A stretch of DNA of 64,000 bases, from assembly GCF_041224415.1 (NCBI RefSeq), contig NZ_JBGFFE010000006.1, forward strand, positions 61,333 to 125,332. Direction: 5' to 3'. Shown in pieces: positions 44,974 to 54,380 of this stretch. Origin of the DNA: Clostridium_B lapidicellarium. Its GTDB lineage: Bacteria > Bacillota > Clostridia > Clostridiales > Clostridiaceae. The notes beneath the pieces were generated by a model. The model saw only the letters and a program-made list of their open reading frames with translations. It did not search any database and was not told where the DNA came from. Position numbers and translations under genes: made by a program. Numbering within the stretch: the first letter of the stretch is position 1; the number at the start of each line of letters is the position of its first letter.

Positions 44974-45477
44974 TTATATTCCCTTATTTATACATTCATT
45001 CAAAACCTGTTTTTCTTCTTGAGACAATTCATACCTAGACATACCACTATCTATAGGTTTTGCATAAGTAGTACTCTCATCTCTTCCATATATTCCAGTA
45101 ATTATTACACCATCATTATTTGCATCCAATAATGCAATTGAAAAACTCAAGTCACTACCTACATCTTCAAAAGCCCTATAACGCACAATAGATATTTTTT
45201 GTATACAGCGCTTTATCTTTGAATTCAAATTATCATACATTTTTTTAACATTTTCAGATTCTTTTTGGGCATCATTTACTTTATCAAAATATTTTACAAT
45301 AAGATCTTCTAGATTTTTACCACTTGAACCACGCACAAGTTTTTTATATTTTCTTTCCAATCTATTTAATGATTTAAATATTATGACATTCATAATCAAT
45401 AATATTATTACTAATATAACTAATCCAATTACAATATACAATTGTAAATTATTCAACAAGTTACTGATATTTTGCAT
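44974..45477 (-). CDS. DUF4446 family protein
   Basis: 167 residues: one N-terminal membrane anchor (14-34), a coiled helical linker (40-95), then a conserved core with KRCIQKISIVRYRAFEDVGSDLSFSIALLDANNDGVIITGIYGRDESTTYAKPI. It is routinely found next to parB in clostridia; its role is not known. ATG follows AGGGAG. Confidence 0.9.
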   Translation of the reverse strand: MQNISNLLNNLQLYIVIGLVILVIILLIMNVIIFKSLNRLERKYKKLVRGSSGKNLEDLIVKYFDKVNDAQKESENVKKMYDNLNSKIKRCIQKISIVRYRAFEDVGSDLSFSIALLDANNDGVIITGIYGRDESTTYAKPIDSGMSRYELSQEEKQVLNECINKGI

Positions 45478-45502
45478 ATTTTTCTCCCTTCATATTACAA
45501 AA

Positions 45503-45518
45503 TGTTTCACGTGAAACA
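45503..45518. promoter_or_regulatory. parS: parS site, perfect consensus
   Basis: TGTTTCACGTGAAACA, the exact 16-base parS palindrome bound by Spo0J/ParB. It lies between the parB stop and the DUF4446 gene. Confidence 0.97.
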
Positions 45519-45530
45519 TTAATATTTTTA

Positions 45531-46391
45531 TTAAACTTCCAATATATCCAATATTCTCTGCAAATCTTCCTGAGAATAATATTCTATTTCTATTTTCCCC
45601 TTGTTCTTCTTATCAACCAATAAAACTTTAGTACCAAATAAATTTTCCAATTTTTCTCTTACATCTACATAATAAATATTTTCTTTTCTATCAGGTTTCT
45701 TCTTATTTCTCTTTACAGAATTTAAATTTTTAATTATCTTCTCTATATTCCTTACCGTCAAATTTTTATCTACTATTTCTCTGGCCAATTTATATTGCAA
45801 TTCAGTATTTTCCACTCTTAGAAGAGACCTTCCATGTCCTTCACTAATAATACCATCCATGAGATATTTTTGAACTCTACTATCAAGGTTGAGAAGCCTC
45901 ATACAATTTGAAATCGCAGTTCTGGATTTTCCTATTCTGCGGCTTAATTCATCTTGAGTAAGATTAAAATCATCAATCAATCTCTTATATGCTAAAGCTT
46001 CTTCTATTGGATTCAAATCCTGTCTTTGTATATTCTCTATAAGAGAAATTTCTAAAACTTCGCTGTCAGATAAATTCATTATAATTGCAGGTATTTTTTT
46101 AACACCAACGAGTTTGGCTGCTCTCCATCTTCTTTCACCTGCTACTATATTATATCTACTATCTGCAATTTTATTAAGTATAAGAGGTTGAATTATACCA
46201 TGTTCTTTTATAGATTGAGAAAGTTGCTCTATTTTACTTTCATCAAAGTTTTTCCTGGGTTGAGCCCTGTTGGCTTTTATAAGATCAATATCAATGTAAT
46301 GTATATCTTTTTGATCTTCCTTTTGATCTTCTAAAGCATTATCGGGTATTAACGCCCTCAGACCTTTCCCCAGTCCATATTTTTTACCCAA
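45531..46391 (-). CDS. parB: Chromosome partitioning protein ParB (Spo0J)
   Basis: 286 residues with the ParB N-terminal CTP-binding domain (KANRAQPRKNFDE, GIIQPLILN, NIVAGERRWRAAKLVGVKKIPAII) and the helix-turn-helix (IGKSRTAISNCMRLLNL). It spreads from parS sites and organises the origin with ParA. A perfect parS is 13 bases past its stop. ATG at 46391 follows the parA stop by 7 bases. Confidence 0.95.
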   Translation of the reverse strand: MGKKYGLGKGLRALIPDNALEDQKEDQKDIHYIDIDLIKANRAQPRKNFDESKIEQLSQSIKEHGIIQPLILNKIADSRYNIVAGERRWRAAKLVGVKKIPAIIMNLSDSEVLEISLIENIQRQDLNPIEEALAYKRLIDDFNLTQDELSRRIGKSRTAISNCMRLLNLDSRVQKYLMDGIISEGHGRSLLRVENTELQYKLAREIVDKNLTVRNIEKIIKNLNSVKRNKKKPDRKENIYYVDVREKLENLFGTKVLLVDKKNKGKIEIEYYSQEDLQRILDILEV

Positions 46392-46398
46392 ATTTTAT

Positions 46399-47175
46399 TC
46401 ACTCCTTTTGTCTGTTCAAAAACTCTTTAGTTAGCAGCTCATAGGCTTCCGCCCCTTTACATTTATCATCATAAAGCACTACAGGAAGTCCAAAGCTAGG
46501 AGCTTCTGCCAATCTTATATTCCTAGGTATAGTAGTTTTATATACCTTATCTTTAAAAAATTTCTTCACTTCTGAAATAACTTGAGTAGAAAGATTAGTC
46601 CTCATGTCACACATACTCATAATTACCCCTTCTATTTCCAAGCTCCTATTCAATGACTCTCTGACTAATTGTATTGTATTTATAAGTTGTCCAACTCCCT
46701 CTAATGCATAAAATTCACATTGAATAGGTATTATAACACTATGAGATGCCGTAAGCGCATTTATAGTTAACAATCCCAAAGATGGTGGACAATCTATAAA
46801 TATAAAATCATATTTTTGTACTAAATTTTTTAATTTATTATCCAATATACTCTCTCTATTTTTTTTATCTATAAGTTCCACTTCAGCACCAGCCAATTCC
46901 ATAGTAGAAGGAATTATAAAAAAATTATCTATTAGTTCACATTTTCTCACAACTTCATTTATATTGATTTCTGAATTCAGTACATCATATATTGAATTTT
47001 CTATATTTCTCTTGTCAATGCCCAACCCGCTAGTAGTATTCCCCTGAGGATCAATATCTATATCCAATATCTTATATCCCTGCATAGCCAAATATGCACT
47101 TAAATTAATACAAGTAGTGGTTTTCCCAACTCCACCTTTTTGATTAAATATCGATATAATTTTTATCCTGCTCAC
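46399..47175 (-). CDS. parA: Chromosome partitioning ATPase ParA (Soj)
   Basis: A 258-residue Walker ATPase (KGGVGKTTTCINLSAYLA, DIDPQGNTTSG, IFIDCPPSLGLLT). With ParB it acts in origin segregation and in control of DnaA. The start is GTG at 47175 with the SD AAGGGA ending next to it, an unusually short spacing; no better start is in frame. Confidence 0.95.
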   Translation of the reverse strand: MSRIKIISIFNQKGGVGKTTTCINLSAYLAMQGYKILDIDIDPQGNTTSGLGIDKRNIENSIYDVLNSEININEVVRKCELIDNFFIIPSTMELAGAEVELIDKKNRESILDNKLKNLVQKYDFIFIDCPPSLGLLTINALTASHSVIIPIQCEFYALEGVGQLINTIQLVRESLNRSLEIEGVIMSMCDMRTNLSTQVISEVKKFFKDKVYKTTIPRNIRLAEAPSFGLPVVLYDDKCKGAEAYELLTKEFLNRQKE

Positions 47176-47314
47176 TCCCTTCAGCTTATTATTAACTTTA
47201 TTTTTAATTATATATTTTTATTTAAAATAATAAAAGAGTTTTTGTACAAATTTAATCTAAAATAAATTAATTCAGAAGTAAAACAAGACATTTTTTAAAG
47301 ATAAAAAAATAAAA

Positions 47315-47330
47315 TGTTTCATGTGAAACA
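47315..47330. promoter_or_regulatory. parS: parS-like site within noc terminator
   Basis: TGTTTCATGTGAAACA, one base off consensus parS (C to T), embedded in a longer A/T-flanked dyad directly after the noc stop. As RNA it forms a terminator hairpin followed by a U run on the minus strand. Confidence 0.75.
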
Positions 47331-47332
47331 TT

Positions 47333-48127
47333 TTATTTTTTAGGAATCGTAATTATTATTTGTATTTTATCATCAAGATCCTGAGAAGAATATCTTGCAT
47401 TCAAACCATATTTATCAAATATCTGTTTAACTGTATTCATATAAACCCTTGGAGAAAATATTCCTTTTATTTTCTTCCTCTTACCCTTTTTTACCTTTCC
47501 AGTTTTTGTTTTATCATTTATTATTTTATCCAGTTCTCCGTTAATAAGCTCCTCTGTTTTCTTAACATTTAAACCTTTTTTAATAACTTCCTTTAATACT
47601 TTTTTTTGAAGATCTACTGTAGGAAGCTTTAAAAGTGCTCTTGCATGTCTTTCAGTTAAATCATTATCCAGTAATATTTTTCTAATTTCATCATCTAATT
47701 TAAGCAGTCTAATTTTATTGGCAATAGTCGATTGTTTTTTCCCTATAACCTCAGCTAATTTTTCTTGAGTATAAGAATGATCTTTAATCAAATTATAATA
47801 TGCCTCTGCTTCTTCTAAAAAATTGAGATCCTCTCTTTGCAAATTTTCTAAAAGAGCTATGGCTGCAGATTCTTTATCACTTATATCAATTATTATTGCA
47901 GGCACTTCAGTCAGCCCTGCCTTTTTTGCAGCCTTAAGCCGCCTCTCTCCAGCTACCAATTCATATTTATTTTCACCTAATTTCCTTACCGATAAAGGTT
48001 GAATCACTCCGTGTACATTTATAGACTGGGCTAATTCCTCCAGGCTCTCTTCATCAAAATGCTTTCTTGGCTGATATACATTAGGTAAAATTAAATCTAC
48101 AGGTATATAATTAACTCTTTTTTGCAT
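47333..48127 (-). CDS. noc: Nucleoid occlusion protein Noc
   Basis: A 264-residue ParB paralogue (NVYQPRKHFDEESLEELAQSI, GVIQPLSVR, LVAGERRLKAAKKAGLTEVP, GKKQSTIANKIRLLKL) distinct from the parA-linked ParB. In Firmicutes Noc prevents division over the nucleoid. The C-terminus is Lys-rich. It is separated from rsmG by about 100 bases. ATG follows GAGGGATGG. Confidence 0.92.
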   Translation of the reverse strand: MQKRVNYIPVDLILPNVYQPRKHFDEESLEELAQSINVHGVIQPLSVRKLGENKYELVAGERRLKAAKKAGLTEVPAIIIDISDKESAAIALLENLQREDLNFLEEAEAYYNLIKDHSYTQEKLAEVIGKKQSTIANKIRLLKLDDEIRKILLDNDLTERHARALLKLPTVDLQKKVLKEVIKKGLNVKKTEELINGELDKIINDKTKTGKVKKGKRKKIKGIFSPRVYMNTVKQIFDKYGLNARYSSQDLDDKIQIIITIPKK

Positions 48128-48226
48128 ATTTAACCATCCCTCTTACATTTCCTATTATTAACATTTCTTTATTCTTTTATAAAATCCTGCTATTTTATAT
48201 AATTTTCGTACGACAAATTATTTCAT

Positions 48227-48940
48227 TTATTTCAATGGTTTTTTAGCAACTGTTCCTGATCTTCTTGGATAGGTTTTAGGAGTTCTCTTGATTTTTTTTA
48301 TTACAACTAAATTATGATTCAGCTCACAATTTTCTACATTGATTATACTTTCAATCTTACCACCTAAAATATCAATAGCTTTTTTACTTTCTTTCACTTC
48401 TTCATCCACCGCAGGACCTTTCATAGCTATAAAATAGCCTCCTACTTTTACATATGGAATACAAAATTCACTTAAAACCGTTAAATTTGCCACTGCCCTC
48501 GATACAGCAATATCATATTTTTCTCTATACTCTATTTTTCTAGAAAAATCTTCCGCCCTTCCATGTATACAAACTATCTTATTTAATTTAAGCTCTAATA
48601 CAACTTGATTTAAAAAATTTATTCTCTTGTTTAAAGAATCCAAAAGAGTAATATTCTTTCTATCATCCATTATCTTAATAGGAATACCTGGAAATCCAGC
48701 TCCCGTTCCTATATCTATAATATCTAAAGCGTCTTTCATAGGCGAAAACTTAAATATCTCCATACAATCTACAAAATGTTTTTTGATAATATCCCTATCT
48801 TCTACTATAGCAGTAAGATTTATTTTATTATTCCATAACTTCAGCATATCTTTATATTTCATGAATCTATTATATTTATCTTCATCAAAACCCAATTTAA
48901 TATCGTTACATGCTTCCATCATAATTTGAAAATAATTCAT
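48227..48940 (-). CDS. rsmG: 16S rRNA 7-methylguanosine methyltransferase RsmG
   Basis: About 237 residues. SAM-binding Rossmann features (IDIGTGAGFPGIPIKIM, TLLDSLNKRINFL, DIAVSRAVANL) match RsmG/GidB, which methylates G527 in 16S rRNA. The ATG at 48940 is taken because TTGGAGAA precedes it. The position next to mnmG supports this. Confidence 0.96.
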   Translation of the reverse strand: MNYFQIMMEACNDIKLGFDEDKYNRFMKYKDMLKLWNNKINLTAIVEDRDIIKKHFVDCMEIFKFSPMKDALDIIDIGTGAGFPGIPIKIMDDRKNITLLDSLNKRINFLNQVVLELKLNKIVCIHGRAEDFSRKIEYREKYDIAVSRAVANLTVLSEFCIPYVKVGGYFIAMKGPAVDEEVKESKKAIDILGGKIESIINVENCELNHNLVVIKKIKRTPKTYPRRSGTVAKKPLK

Positions 48941-48976
48941 AACAATTCTCCAAATCAATCTTAATTAATATTATAA

Positions 48977-50863
48977 TTATAAATTTTTTTCTCTAGCTCT
49001 TTTTTCCATATAAATTAATAATACAGAAATATCCGCCGGTGAAACTCCTGAAATTCTAGAAGCCTGGCCAACATTCATAGGTCTTATTTTGTTCAATTTC
49101 TGCATGGCTTCTATTCTCAACCCCTTGATTTTATCATATTCTATATATAAAGGTATAACTTTATTTTCAAGTTTTTTAAATTGAGCCACTTGTTCAAGCT
49201 GCTTACTTATGTATCCTTCATATTTTGAAATTATATTTACTTCTTCTTTAACATCTTCACTTAGTTCAGGCCTATTTACATCTAGAGCCCCCACATTAAA
49301 ATAATTGAGTTCCGGCCTTTTGATCAATTCATATAAGCTAACGCTCTTTTTCAGCTCGGATGAATTCAATGAACTTAAAAAATCAATCACTTCTTTTTTC
49401 GGCGTTATTTGAATACTCTTTATTCTATTTAATTCTTTTTCTATATCATCTCTTCTCTTTAAATATTTTTTATATCTAGCCTCATCGACCAAACCTATTT
49501 TATACCCCATTTCCGTGAGTCTCAGATCTGCATTATCCTGTCTAAGCAATAATCTGTATTCAGCTCGAGATGTCATCATCCTATAAGGTTCTTCAGTTCC
49601 CTTCGTAACTAAATCATCAATTAAAACACCTATATAACCATCAGATCTTTTCAAAATAAGAGGTCTTTTCCCCTCAGATTTAAGGGCAGCATTAATACCT
49701 GCAATTATTCCCTGAGATGCTGCTTCTTCATATCCGGAACTTCCATTTAATTGTCCGGCTCCAAATAGACCTTCAATATTCTTAAATTCCAATGAAAGTT
49801 TTAATTGAAGTGGATTTATACAATCATATTCAATGGCATAACCTGTTCTTAAAAACTCTACATTCTCAAGTCCAACTATTGTCTTATACATGGCAATTTG
49901 TACATCCTCCGGCATAGAAGTAGAAGCGCCATCAACATACATTTCATTCGTATCTTCTCCTTCAGGCTCTATAAATATCTGATGCTGTTCTTTATCTGGG
50001 AACCTGACTACCTTATCTTCAATAGACGGACAATATCTCGGACCCACTGATTTTATTGTACCATTATAAAGTGGTGATCTATCTATATTATTTCTTATAA
50101 TTTTTGATGTATTTTTTGTAGTATAAGTCAAATAACATGGAACTTGAGCTTTGTCTAAGTTTTCACTCATAAAAGAAAACGGTACTATTCTCTTATCCCC
50201 CGGCTGCTTTATCATCTTTGAAAAATCCACACTTCTCTTATTTATCCTAGCCGGAGTACCTGTTTTGAATCTTCTAAGCTCTATTCCCAAATCAAGCAAG
50301 CTCTGTGAAAGATCATTAGACGGCATAAATCCATTAGGGCCTGAACTATAGCTAACATCCCCTATAATAACTTTTCCCTTCAAATAAGTTCCTGTAGCCA
50401 AAACTACAGTTTTCGACCGAAAATACGCTCCATTTCTAGTAACTACTCCGCAAACCTTTTTATTTTTATCTGTCTTTATTTTTACTACCTCTACCTGTCT
50501 CAAATATAAATTAGGCTGCTTTTCAATTACTCTTTTCATTCTTCCAGAATAATTCCTCTTATCGGCCTGAGCTCTAAGGGAATGCACTGCAGGACCCTTG
50601 GATGTATTTAACATTCTCGACTGTATAAAAGTATGATCGATATTTACACCCATTTCACCCCCTAATGCATCTATTTCCCTTACTAAATGCCCCTTAGCTG
50701 TTCCTCCCACATTAGGATTACACGGCATAAATCCTATACTATCCAAATTCATAGTACACATTAAAGTTTTACATCCCATTCTAGCCGCAGCAAGGCCTGC
50801 CTCACATCCTGCATGACCTCCTCCCACAACTATTACATCATATTTATCCGAAAAATATTCCAA
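48977..50863 (-). CDS. mnmG: tRNA uridine-5-carboxymethylaminomethyl modification enzyme MnmG
   Basis: A 628-residue FAD enzyme that with MnmE modifies wobble U34 of tRNAs. The FAD loop is VVVGGGHAGCEAGLAAARMG, and PCNPNVGGTAKGHLVREIDALGGEMG is the GidA signature. The C-terminal domain (EYDKIKGLRIEAMQKLNKIRPMNVGQASRISGVSPADISVLLIY) is complete. The start is TTG at 50863 behind GGTAGTGGA. It lies 10 bases after mnmE. Confidence 0.97.
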   Translation of the reverse strand: MEYFSDKYDVIVVGGGHAGCEAGLAAARMGCKTLMCTMNLDSIGFMPCNPNVGGTAKGHLVREIDALGGEMGVNIDHTFIQSRMLNTSKGPAVHSLRAQADKRNYSGRMKRVIEKQPNLYLRQVEVVKIKTDKNKKVCGVVTRNGAYFRSKTVVLATGTYLKGKVIIGDVSYSSGPNGFMPSNDLSQSLLDLGIELRRFKTGTPARINKRSVDFSKMIKQPGDKRIVPFSFMSENLDKAQVPCYLTYTTKNTSKIIRNNIDRSPLYNGTIKSVGPRYCPSIEDKVVRFPDKEQHQIFIEPEGEDTNEMYVDGASTSMPEDVQIAMYKTIVGLENVEFLRTGYAIEYDCINPLQLKLSLEFKNIEGLFGAGQLNGSSGYEEAASQGIIAGINAALKSEGKRPLILKRSDGYIGVLIDDLVTKGTEEPYRMMTSRAEYRLLLRQDNADLRLTEMGYKIGLVDEARYKKYLKRRDDIEKELNRIKSIQITPKKEVIDFLSSLNSSELKKSVSLYELIKRPELNYFNVGALDVNRPELSEDVKEEVNIISKYEGYISKQLEQVAQFKKLENKVIPLYIEYDKIKGLRIEAMQKLNKIRPMNVGQASRISGVSPADISVLLIYMEKRAREKNL

Positions 50864-50873
50864 AATCCACTAC

Positions 50874-52256
50874 CTACTTTCCTAAACAAAATTTTGAAAA
50901 TATCTTATCAATTATATTTTCTTCCAGAGTATCTCCAGTTATTTTACCTAAATTAGTCCAAGCATTTCTCATATCTATAGAAGCTAAATCTATAGCCGGG
51001 GTATTTTTCAATACATCCAAGGCTTCCATGCAATTTTTCCTGGCTCTAATTAAGCACTCTTTATGTCTTACATTAGTTACAAATAAATCCTCAGATCTAA
51101 CCTCACCTTTAAAAAACAATTTCTTAATACAATTTTTAACTTCATCTAATCCATTGCCCAATTTAATTGAAGTCTTTATCACAAATTTTGAATTTAGTTC
51201 GTGAATACTGTCTAAATCTATTTTATCACCTAGATCTATTTTATTTAACAAAATTATATATTTCTTATTATCTACATATTCTATTATTTTTCTATCTTCA
51301 TCATCTAATTTCTTACTGGAATCCAACATTAATATAATTAAATCAGAATTATCTATTTTTTCCTTGGATTTTTCAACTCCAATTTTTTCAACCACATTAT
51401 CAGTTTTTCTGATTCCAGCCGTATCACTTATTTTTACAGGTATTCCACCTATATTCATGTACTCTTCTATAACATCCCGCGTAGTACCTGGGACATCAGT
51501 AACTATGGCTCTGTTTTCCATAATCAATGAATTTAAAAGAGACGACTTTCCTACATTTGGTTTTCCAACAATTACTATATTCAACCCTTCTCTAACTATT
51601 TTTCCCTCTTCGGCAGTACCTAACAAAAAATCTATTCTATTCAATATTTTTTTTAACTCTGCAGAAGCCTTATCAGACGTTACTTCCTCTAAATCAGCTT
51701 CAGGGTAATCAACAGTAGCTTCAATTGATGCAATTATTTCTAAGAGATCTTCTCTCAATGAATTAATTTCTTTGGAAACTTTTCCCTTCGACTGTTGAAC
51801 CGCAGCTTTCATAGATACTTCAGTCTTTGCATTGATTATGTCAGTCACTGCTTCAGCCTGACTTAAATCAATCCTTCCATTTAAAAATGCCCTTTTAGTA
51901 AATTCTCCTGGTTCAGCCATTCTGGCTCCAGCTTTAATAACTTCCTCAAGTACTTTTTTAGCTGCCAAAACCCCACCATGACAATTTATTTCAACTGTAT
52001 TTTCAGTTGTATAACTTTTAGGTGCTTTCATGAAGCTTACTAGAACTTCATCCAACAATTCTCCTGTTTCCCTTTCCACTATAAAGCCATATCTCATTGA
52101 ATAGGATTTTATATCTAACAGTCTTCTATTATTTTTTCCTTTAAATATTTTATTTACTATTTCAAGAGATCTTTCTCCTGAAACCCGCACAATAGATATT
52201 CCGCTTTCACCCAAAGCTGTAGCTATTGCCGCCATGGTATCAACTTTTTCCATCAT
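50874..52256 (-). CDS. mnmE: tRNA modification GTPase MnmE
   Basis: About 460 residues. An N-terminal THF-binding domain (ALGESGISIVRVSG, ENTVEINCHGG), then the G domain with GKPNVGKSSL, DTAGIR, NKIDL, and the C-terminal CLGK motif (the usual CIGK) with the catalytic Cys. ATG at 52256 (or the next ATG) follows GGGAAGTG; the longer frame adds a few residues upstream of that SD. Confidence 0.97.
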   Translation of the reverse strand: MMEKVDTMAAIATALGESGISIVRVSGERSLEIVNKIFKGKNNRRLLDIKSYSMRYGFIVERETGELLDEVLVSFMKAPKSYTTENTVEINCHGGVLAAKKVLEEVIKAGARMAEPGEFTKRAFLNGRIDLSQAEAVTDIINAKTEVSMKAAVQQSKGKVSKEINSLREDLLEIIASIEATVDYPEADLEEVTSDKASAELKKILNRIDFLLGTAEEGKIVREGLNIVIVGKPNVGKSSLLNSLIMENRAIVTDVPGTTRDVIEEYMNIGGIPVKISDTAGIRKTDNVVEKIGVEKSKEKIDNSDLIILMLDSSKKLDDEDRKIIEYVDNKKYIILLNKIDLGDKIDLDSIHELNSKFVIKTSIKLGNGLDEVKNCIKKLFFKGEVRSEDLFVTNVRHKECLIRARKNCMEALDVLKNTPAIDLASIDMRNAWTNLGKITGDTLEENIIDKIFSKFCLGK

Positions 52257-52326
52257 TTCACTTCCCATTAATCTCAATTTAATAAACAGTCTTAAATATC
52301 ATCTACAATTCTTCCGGGTATTTAAA

Positions 52327-52350
52327 AAAGAAAGCCTTTAGGCTTTCTTT
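52327..52350 (-). terminator. Terminator at the jag 3' end
   Basis: A 10-bp stem AAAGAAAGCC/GGCTTTCTTT (52327-52336 with 52341-52350) spans the jag stop codon, with a T run following on the minus strand. Confidence 0.8.
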
Positions 52351-52964
52351 AAATCTACTACAACTCTTCTAAAAGGCTCCTGACCTTCACTATAAGTATT
52401 TACATAAAGATCATTTTGAAGGGCAGAATGAATTACCCTTCTTTCATAAGGGTTCATTGGTTCCAATTTAACCACTCTCCCTGTCCTCTTAACCTTTTCA
52501 GCTACTTTCCTAGCAAGTCTTCTTAAAGTTTCCTCTCTCTTCGCTCTATAGTTCTCCGTATCTAAAATCACTCTTTTATATTCCATGTCATGATTTTTAT
52601 TTATAACAAGACTCAAAAGATATTGAATTGCATCCAAAGTCTCTCCTCTATATCCTATAAGTATTCCCATATCTGAACCAGTTAAATATATCTTTATTAC
52701 ATTGTTTTCCTCTTTTATTTTTATTTCTGCATTTACTCTTATTTTTTCTAAAACATTCTTTAAAAATATCCTTGCTTCATTTATGTAATCCCTTTTTACT
52801 TTGACTCTTACCTTAGCCGGCCGTATCCCTATAAAATTTAAGAATCCCTTATTACCTTCATCTAATACTTCAACTTCAACTTTATCCCTTTCAACATTCA
52901 ACTTCATTAATGCATTCTTCAGTGCTTCTTCAACAGTTTTCCCTGTAGTTTCTACAACATTCAT
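52338..52964 (-). CDS. jag: RNA-binding protein Jag/KhpB
   Basis: About 208 residues. Jag N domain (VETTGKTVEEALKNALMKLNV), KH domain (IKIYLTGSDMGILIGYRGETLDAIQYLLSLV) and R3H domain (PMNPYERRVIHSALQND). It binds RNA and in relatives links to cell envelope and sporulation. The ATG at 52964 is taken; it avoids overlapping the yidC end and is preceded by GGGGGTGG. Order yidC-jag matches the origin region. Confidence 0.93.
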   Translation of the reverse strand: MNVVETTGKTVEEALKNALMKLNVERDKVEVEVLDEGNKGFLNFIGIRPAKVRVKVKRDYINEARIFLKNVLEKIRVNAEIKIKEENNVIKIYLTGSDMGILIGYRGETLDAIQYLLSLVINKNHDMEYKRVILDTENYRAKREETLRRLARKVAEKVKRTGRVVKLEPMNPYERRVIHSALQNDLYVNTYSEGQEPFRRVVVDLKKA

Positions 52965-52980
52965 GCCACATAGCCACCCC

Positions 52981-53643
52981 CTAGGCCTTACTATTTTTAG
53001 TTTTTTTACCCATTTCAATTTTTTTAATAACTACAGTTTGTGCTATTTGAATTAAATTACTAACAACCCAATACAATACTAATGCCGATTTAAATTTCAT
53101 ACTCATATATACCATGAATATAGCCATTCCTATATTCATCATTTTACTTTGCTTAGCTTGTTCACCAGTAGTAGGCATTACTATAATCCCCGATATATAA
53201 GTAGTTGCTCCCGATATAATGGCAAGAAGAAAATCAGTTTTAGCCAAATCTTTCATCCATAGAAAACTAACACCATTTATTCCTGTTAAATTATTAAAAA
53301 CGTAGTAAAGAGCTAACAGAAGAGGCCACTGAATAAGAAGTGGGAGGCATCCACTAAAAGGACTTGCTCCTTTTTCCTTATATAATTTCATCATTTCCTC
53401 TTGTGCTCTCTGTGGATTTTTTTTATACTTTTCCTGCAGCTTTTTAATCTCCGGTTGAATTTCATTCATTACAAAAGAAGATCGCAATTGTTTTATCCCC
53501 AAGGGAAGTATTATGAGTCTAATTATTATAGTCATCAAAATTATTGCTATACCATAGGAAACATTGGGATTAGGTATAAACGAAATTACAAAACTATGTA
53601 AGAAATTAAAAAATCGAACAAAAGCATCATTTAAATATTGCAA
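52981..53643 (-). CDS. yidC: Membrane protein insertase YidC
   Basis: A 220-residue YidC/OxaA-type insertase with about five membrane segments. The conserved region GIAIILMTIIIRLIILPLGIKQLRSS, the EMMKLYKEKGASPFSGCLPLLIQWPLLLALYYV block and VLYWVVSNLIQIAQT are present. There is no separate lipoprotein signal, unlike Bacillus SpoIIIJ. The start is TTG behind AGGAGG. It lies after yidD and before jag. Confidence 0.96.
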   Translation of the reverse strand: MQYLNDAFVRFFNFLHSFVISFIPNPNVSYGIAIILMTIIIRLIILPLGIKQLRSSFVMNEIQPEIKKLQEKYKKNPQRAQEEMMKLYKEKGASPFSGCLPLLIQWPLLLALYYVFNNLTGINGVSFLWMKDLAKTDFLLAIISGATTYISGIIVMPTTGEQAKQSKMMNIGMAIFMVYMSMKFKSALVLYWVVSNLIQIAQTVVIKKIEMGKKTKNSKA

Positions 53644-53663
53644 AATATTAAACCTCCTGAAAT

Positions 53664-53873
53664 TTATTTAACCGGATCATATCCACCTTTACAAAATGGA
53701 TTACATCTCAATATTCTTTTTATAGACATAAACCCACCTTTTATAATACCATATTTTTGCAATGCTTCCAATGCATATTGTGAACAAGTAGGATAAAATC
53801 TGCAACATGGCCTTTTTAGAGGTGATATATATTTTCTATACAATTTAATTAATAAAATCAAAAATTTTTTCAT
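53664..53873 (-). CDS. yidD: Membrane protein insertion efficiency factor YidD
   Basis: 69 residues with the YidD core LIKLYRKYISPLKRPCCRFYPTCSQYALEALQKYG and RCNPFCKGGYDPV. The start ATG overlaps the rnpA stop codon (ATGA), a classic coupling; a GTG two codons earlier is less likely. Helps YidC-dependent insertion. Confidence 0.96.
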   Translation of the reverse strand: MKKFLILLIKLYRKYISPLKRPCCRFYPTCSQYALEALQKYGIIKGGFMSIKRILRCNPFCKGGYDPVK

Positions 53874-54202
53874 TTCCACAAACCTGCTTTTTTAATTAAA
53901 TTTTTTATAGAATTTCCTATTTCCATATAATTTCTACCTTTTGATAAATTTCTGGCTATAAATACTAAATCATAGCCTACTTTTATATTATCACTATTCA
54001 ACCTATAAATCTCTTTAATCAAACGTTTTATTCTATTTCTTTCTACACTGTTTCCCACTCTTTTATTTATAGATACACCCAATCTATTTATATTTTTCTT
54101 ATTTTTATAAATATATAGTACTAATAGACTATTAGAAAAAGATTTGCCTCTTCTATATACAGCACGAAATTCCGCATTTTTTCTTATTCTGTAGATTCTC
54201 AT
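53870..54202 (-). CDS. rnpA: Ribonuclease P protein component
   Basis: About 110 residues. RNase P protein marks (RIYRIRKNAEFRAVYRRGKS, RLGVSINKRVGNSVERNRIKRLIKEIYR) are all seen. It binds the RNase P RNA for tRNA 5' processing. The ATG at 54202 follows AAAAGGAGC; the longer frame starts 12 codons upstream of that SD. Its 3' end overlaps yidD. Confidence 0.97.
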   Translation of the reverse strand: MRIYRIRKNAEFRAVYRRGKSFSNSLLVLYIYKNKKNINRLGVSINKRVGNSVERNRIKRLIKEIYRLNSDNIKVGYDLVFIARNLSKGRNYMEIGNSIKNLIKKAGLWK

Positions 54203-54245
54203 TTTTGCTCCTTTTTTACTTGCAGAAAAAGGCCACAAAAGCGGC

Positions 54246-54380
54246 CTATGCTGTTAATTTCTTTCTACCTTTTTGTCTTCTTCTTTTAATAACATTTCTT
54301 CCTGATAAAGTTCTCATCCTTTTTCTAAAACCGTGCTCTCTTTTTCTTTGTTTCTTTTTCGGTTGATAAGTCATCCACAT
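54246..54380 (-). CDS. rpmH: 50S ribosomal protein L34
   Basis: A 44-residue, very basic L34: MWMTYQPKKKQRKREHGFRK at its start and ...QKGRKKLTA at its end. The ATG at 54380 is taken because GGGAG lies 13 bases ahead, the next ATG (54374) being an alternative. Its usual place right before rnpA and facing dnaA fits. It marks the left flank of oriC. Confidence 0.95.
   Translation of the reverse strand: MWMTYQPKKKQRKREHGFRKRMRTLSGRNVIKRRRQKGRKKLTA

Noticed and set aside
45503..45518. Reading the parB-side parS as a terminator
   Set aside because: The palindrome lacks a following U run and has the exact parS sequence, so a binding site is the better explanation.
47333..48127. Plasmid-type ParB
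   Set aside because: Its place between rsmG and parA on the chromosome and its Noc-like sequence point to the nucleoid occlusion protein.
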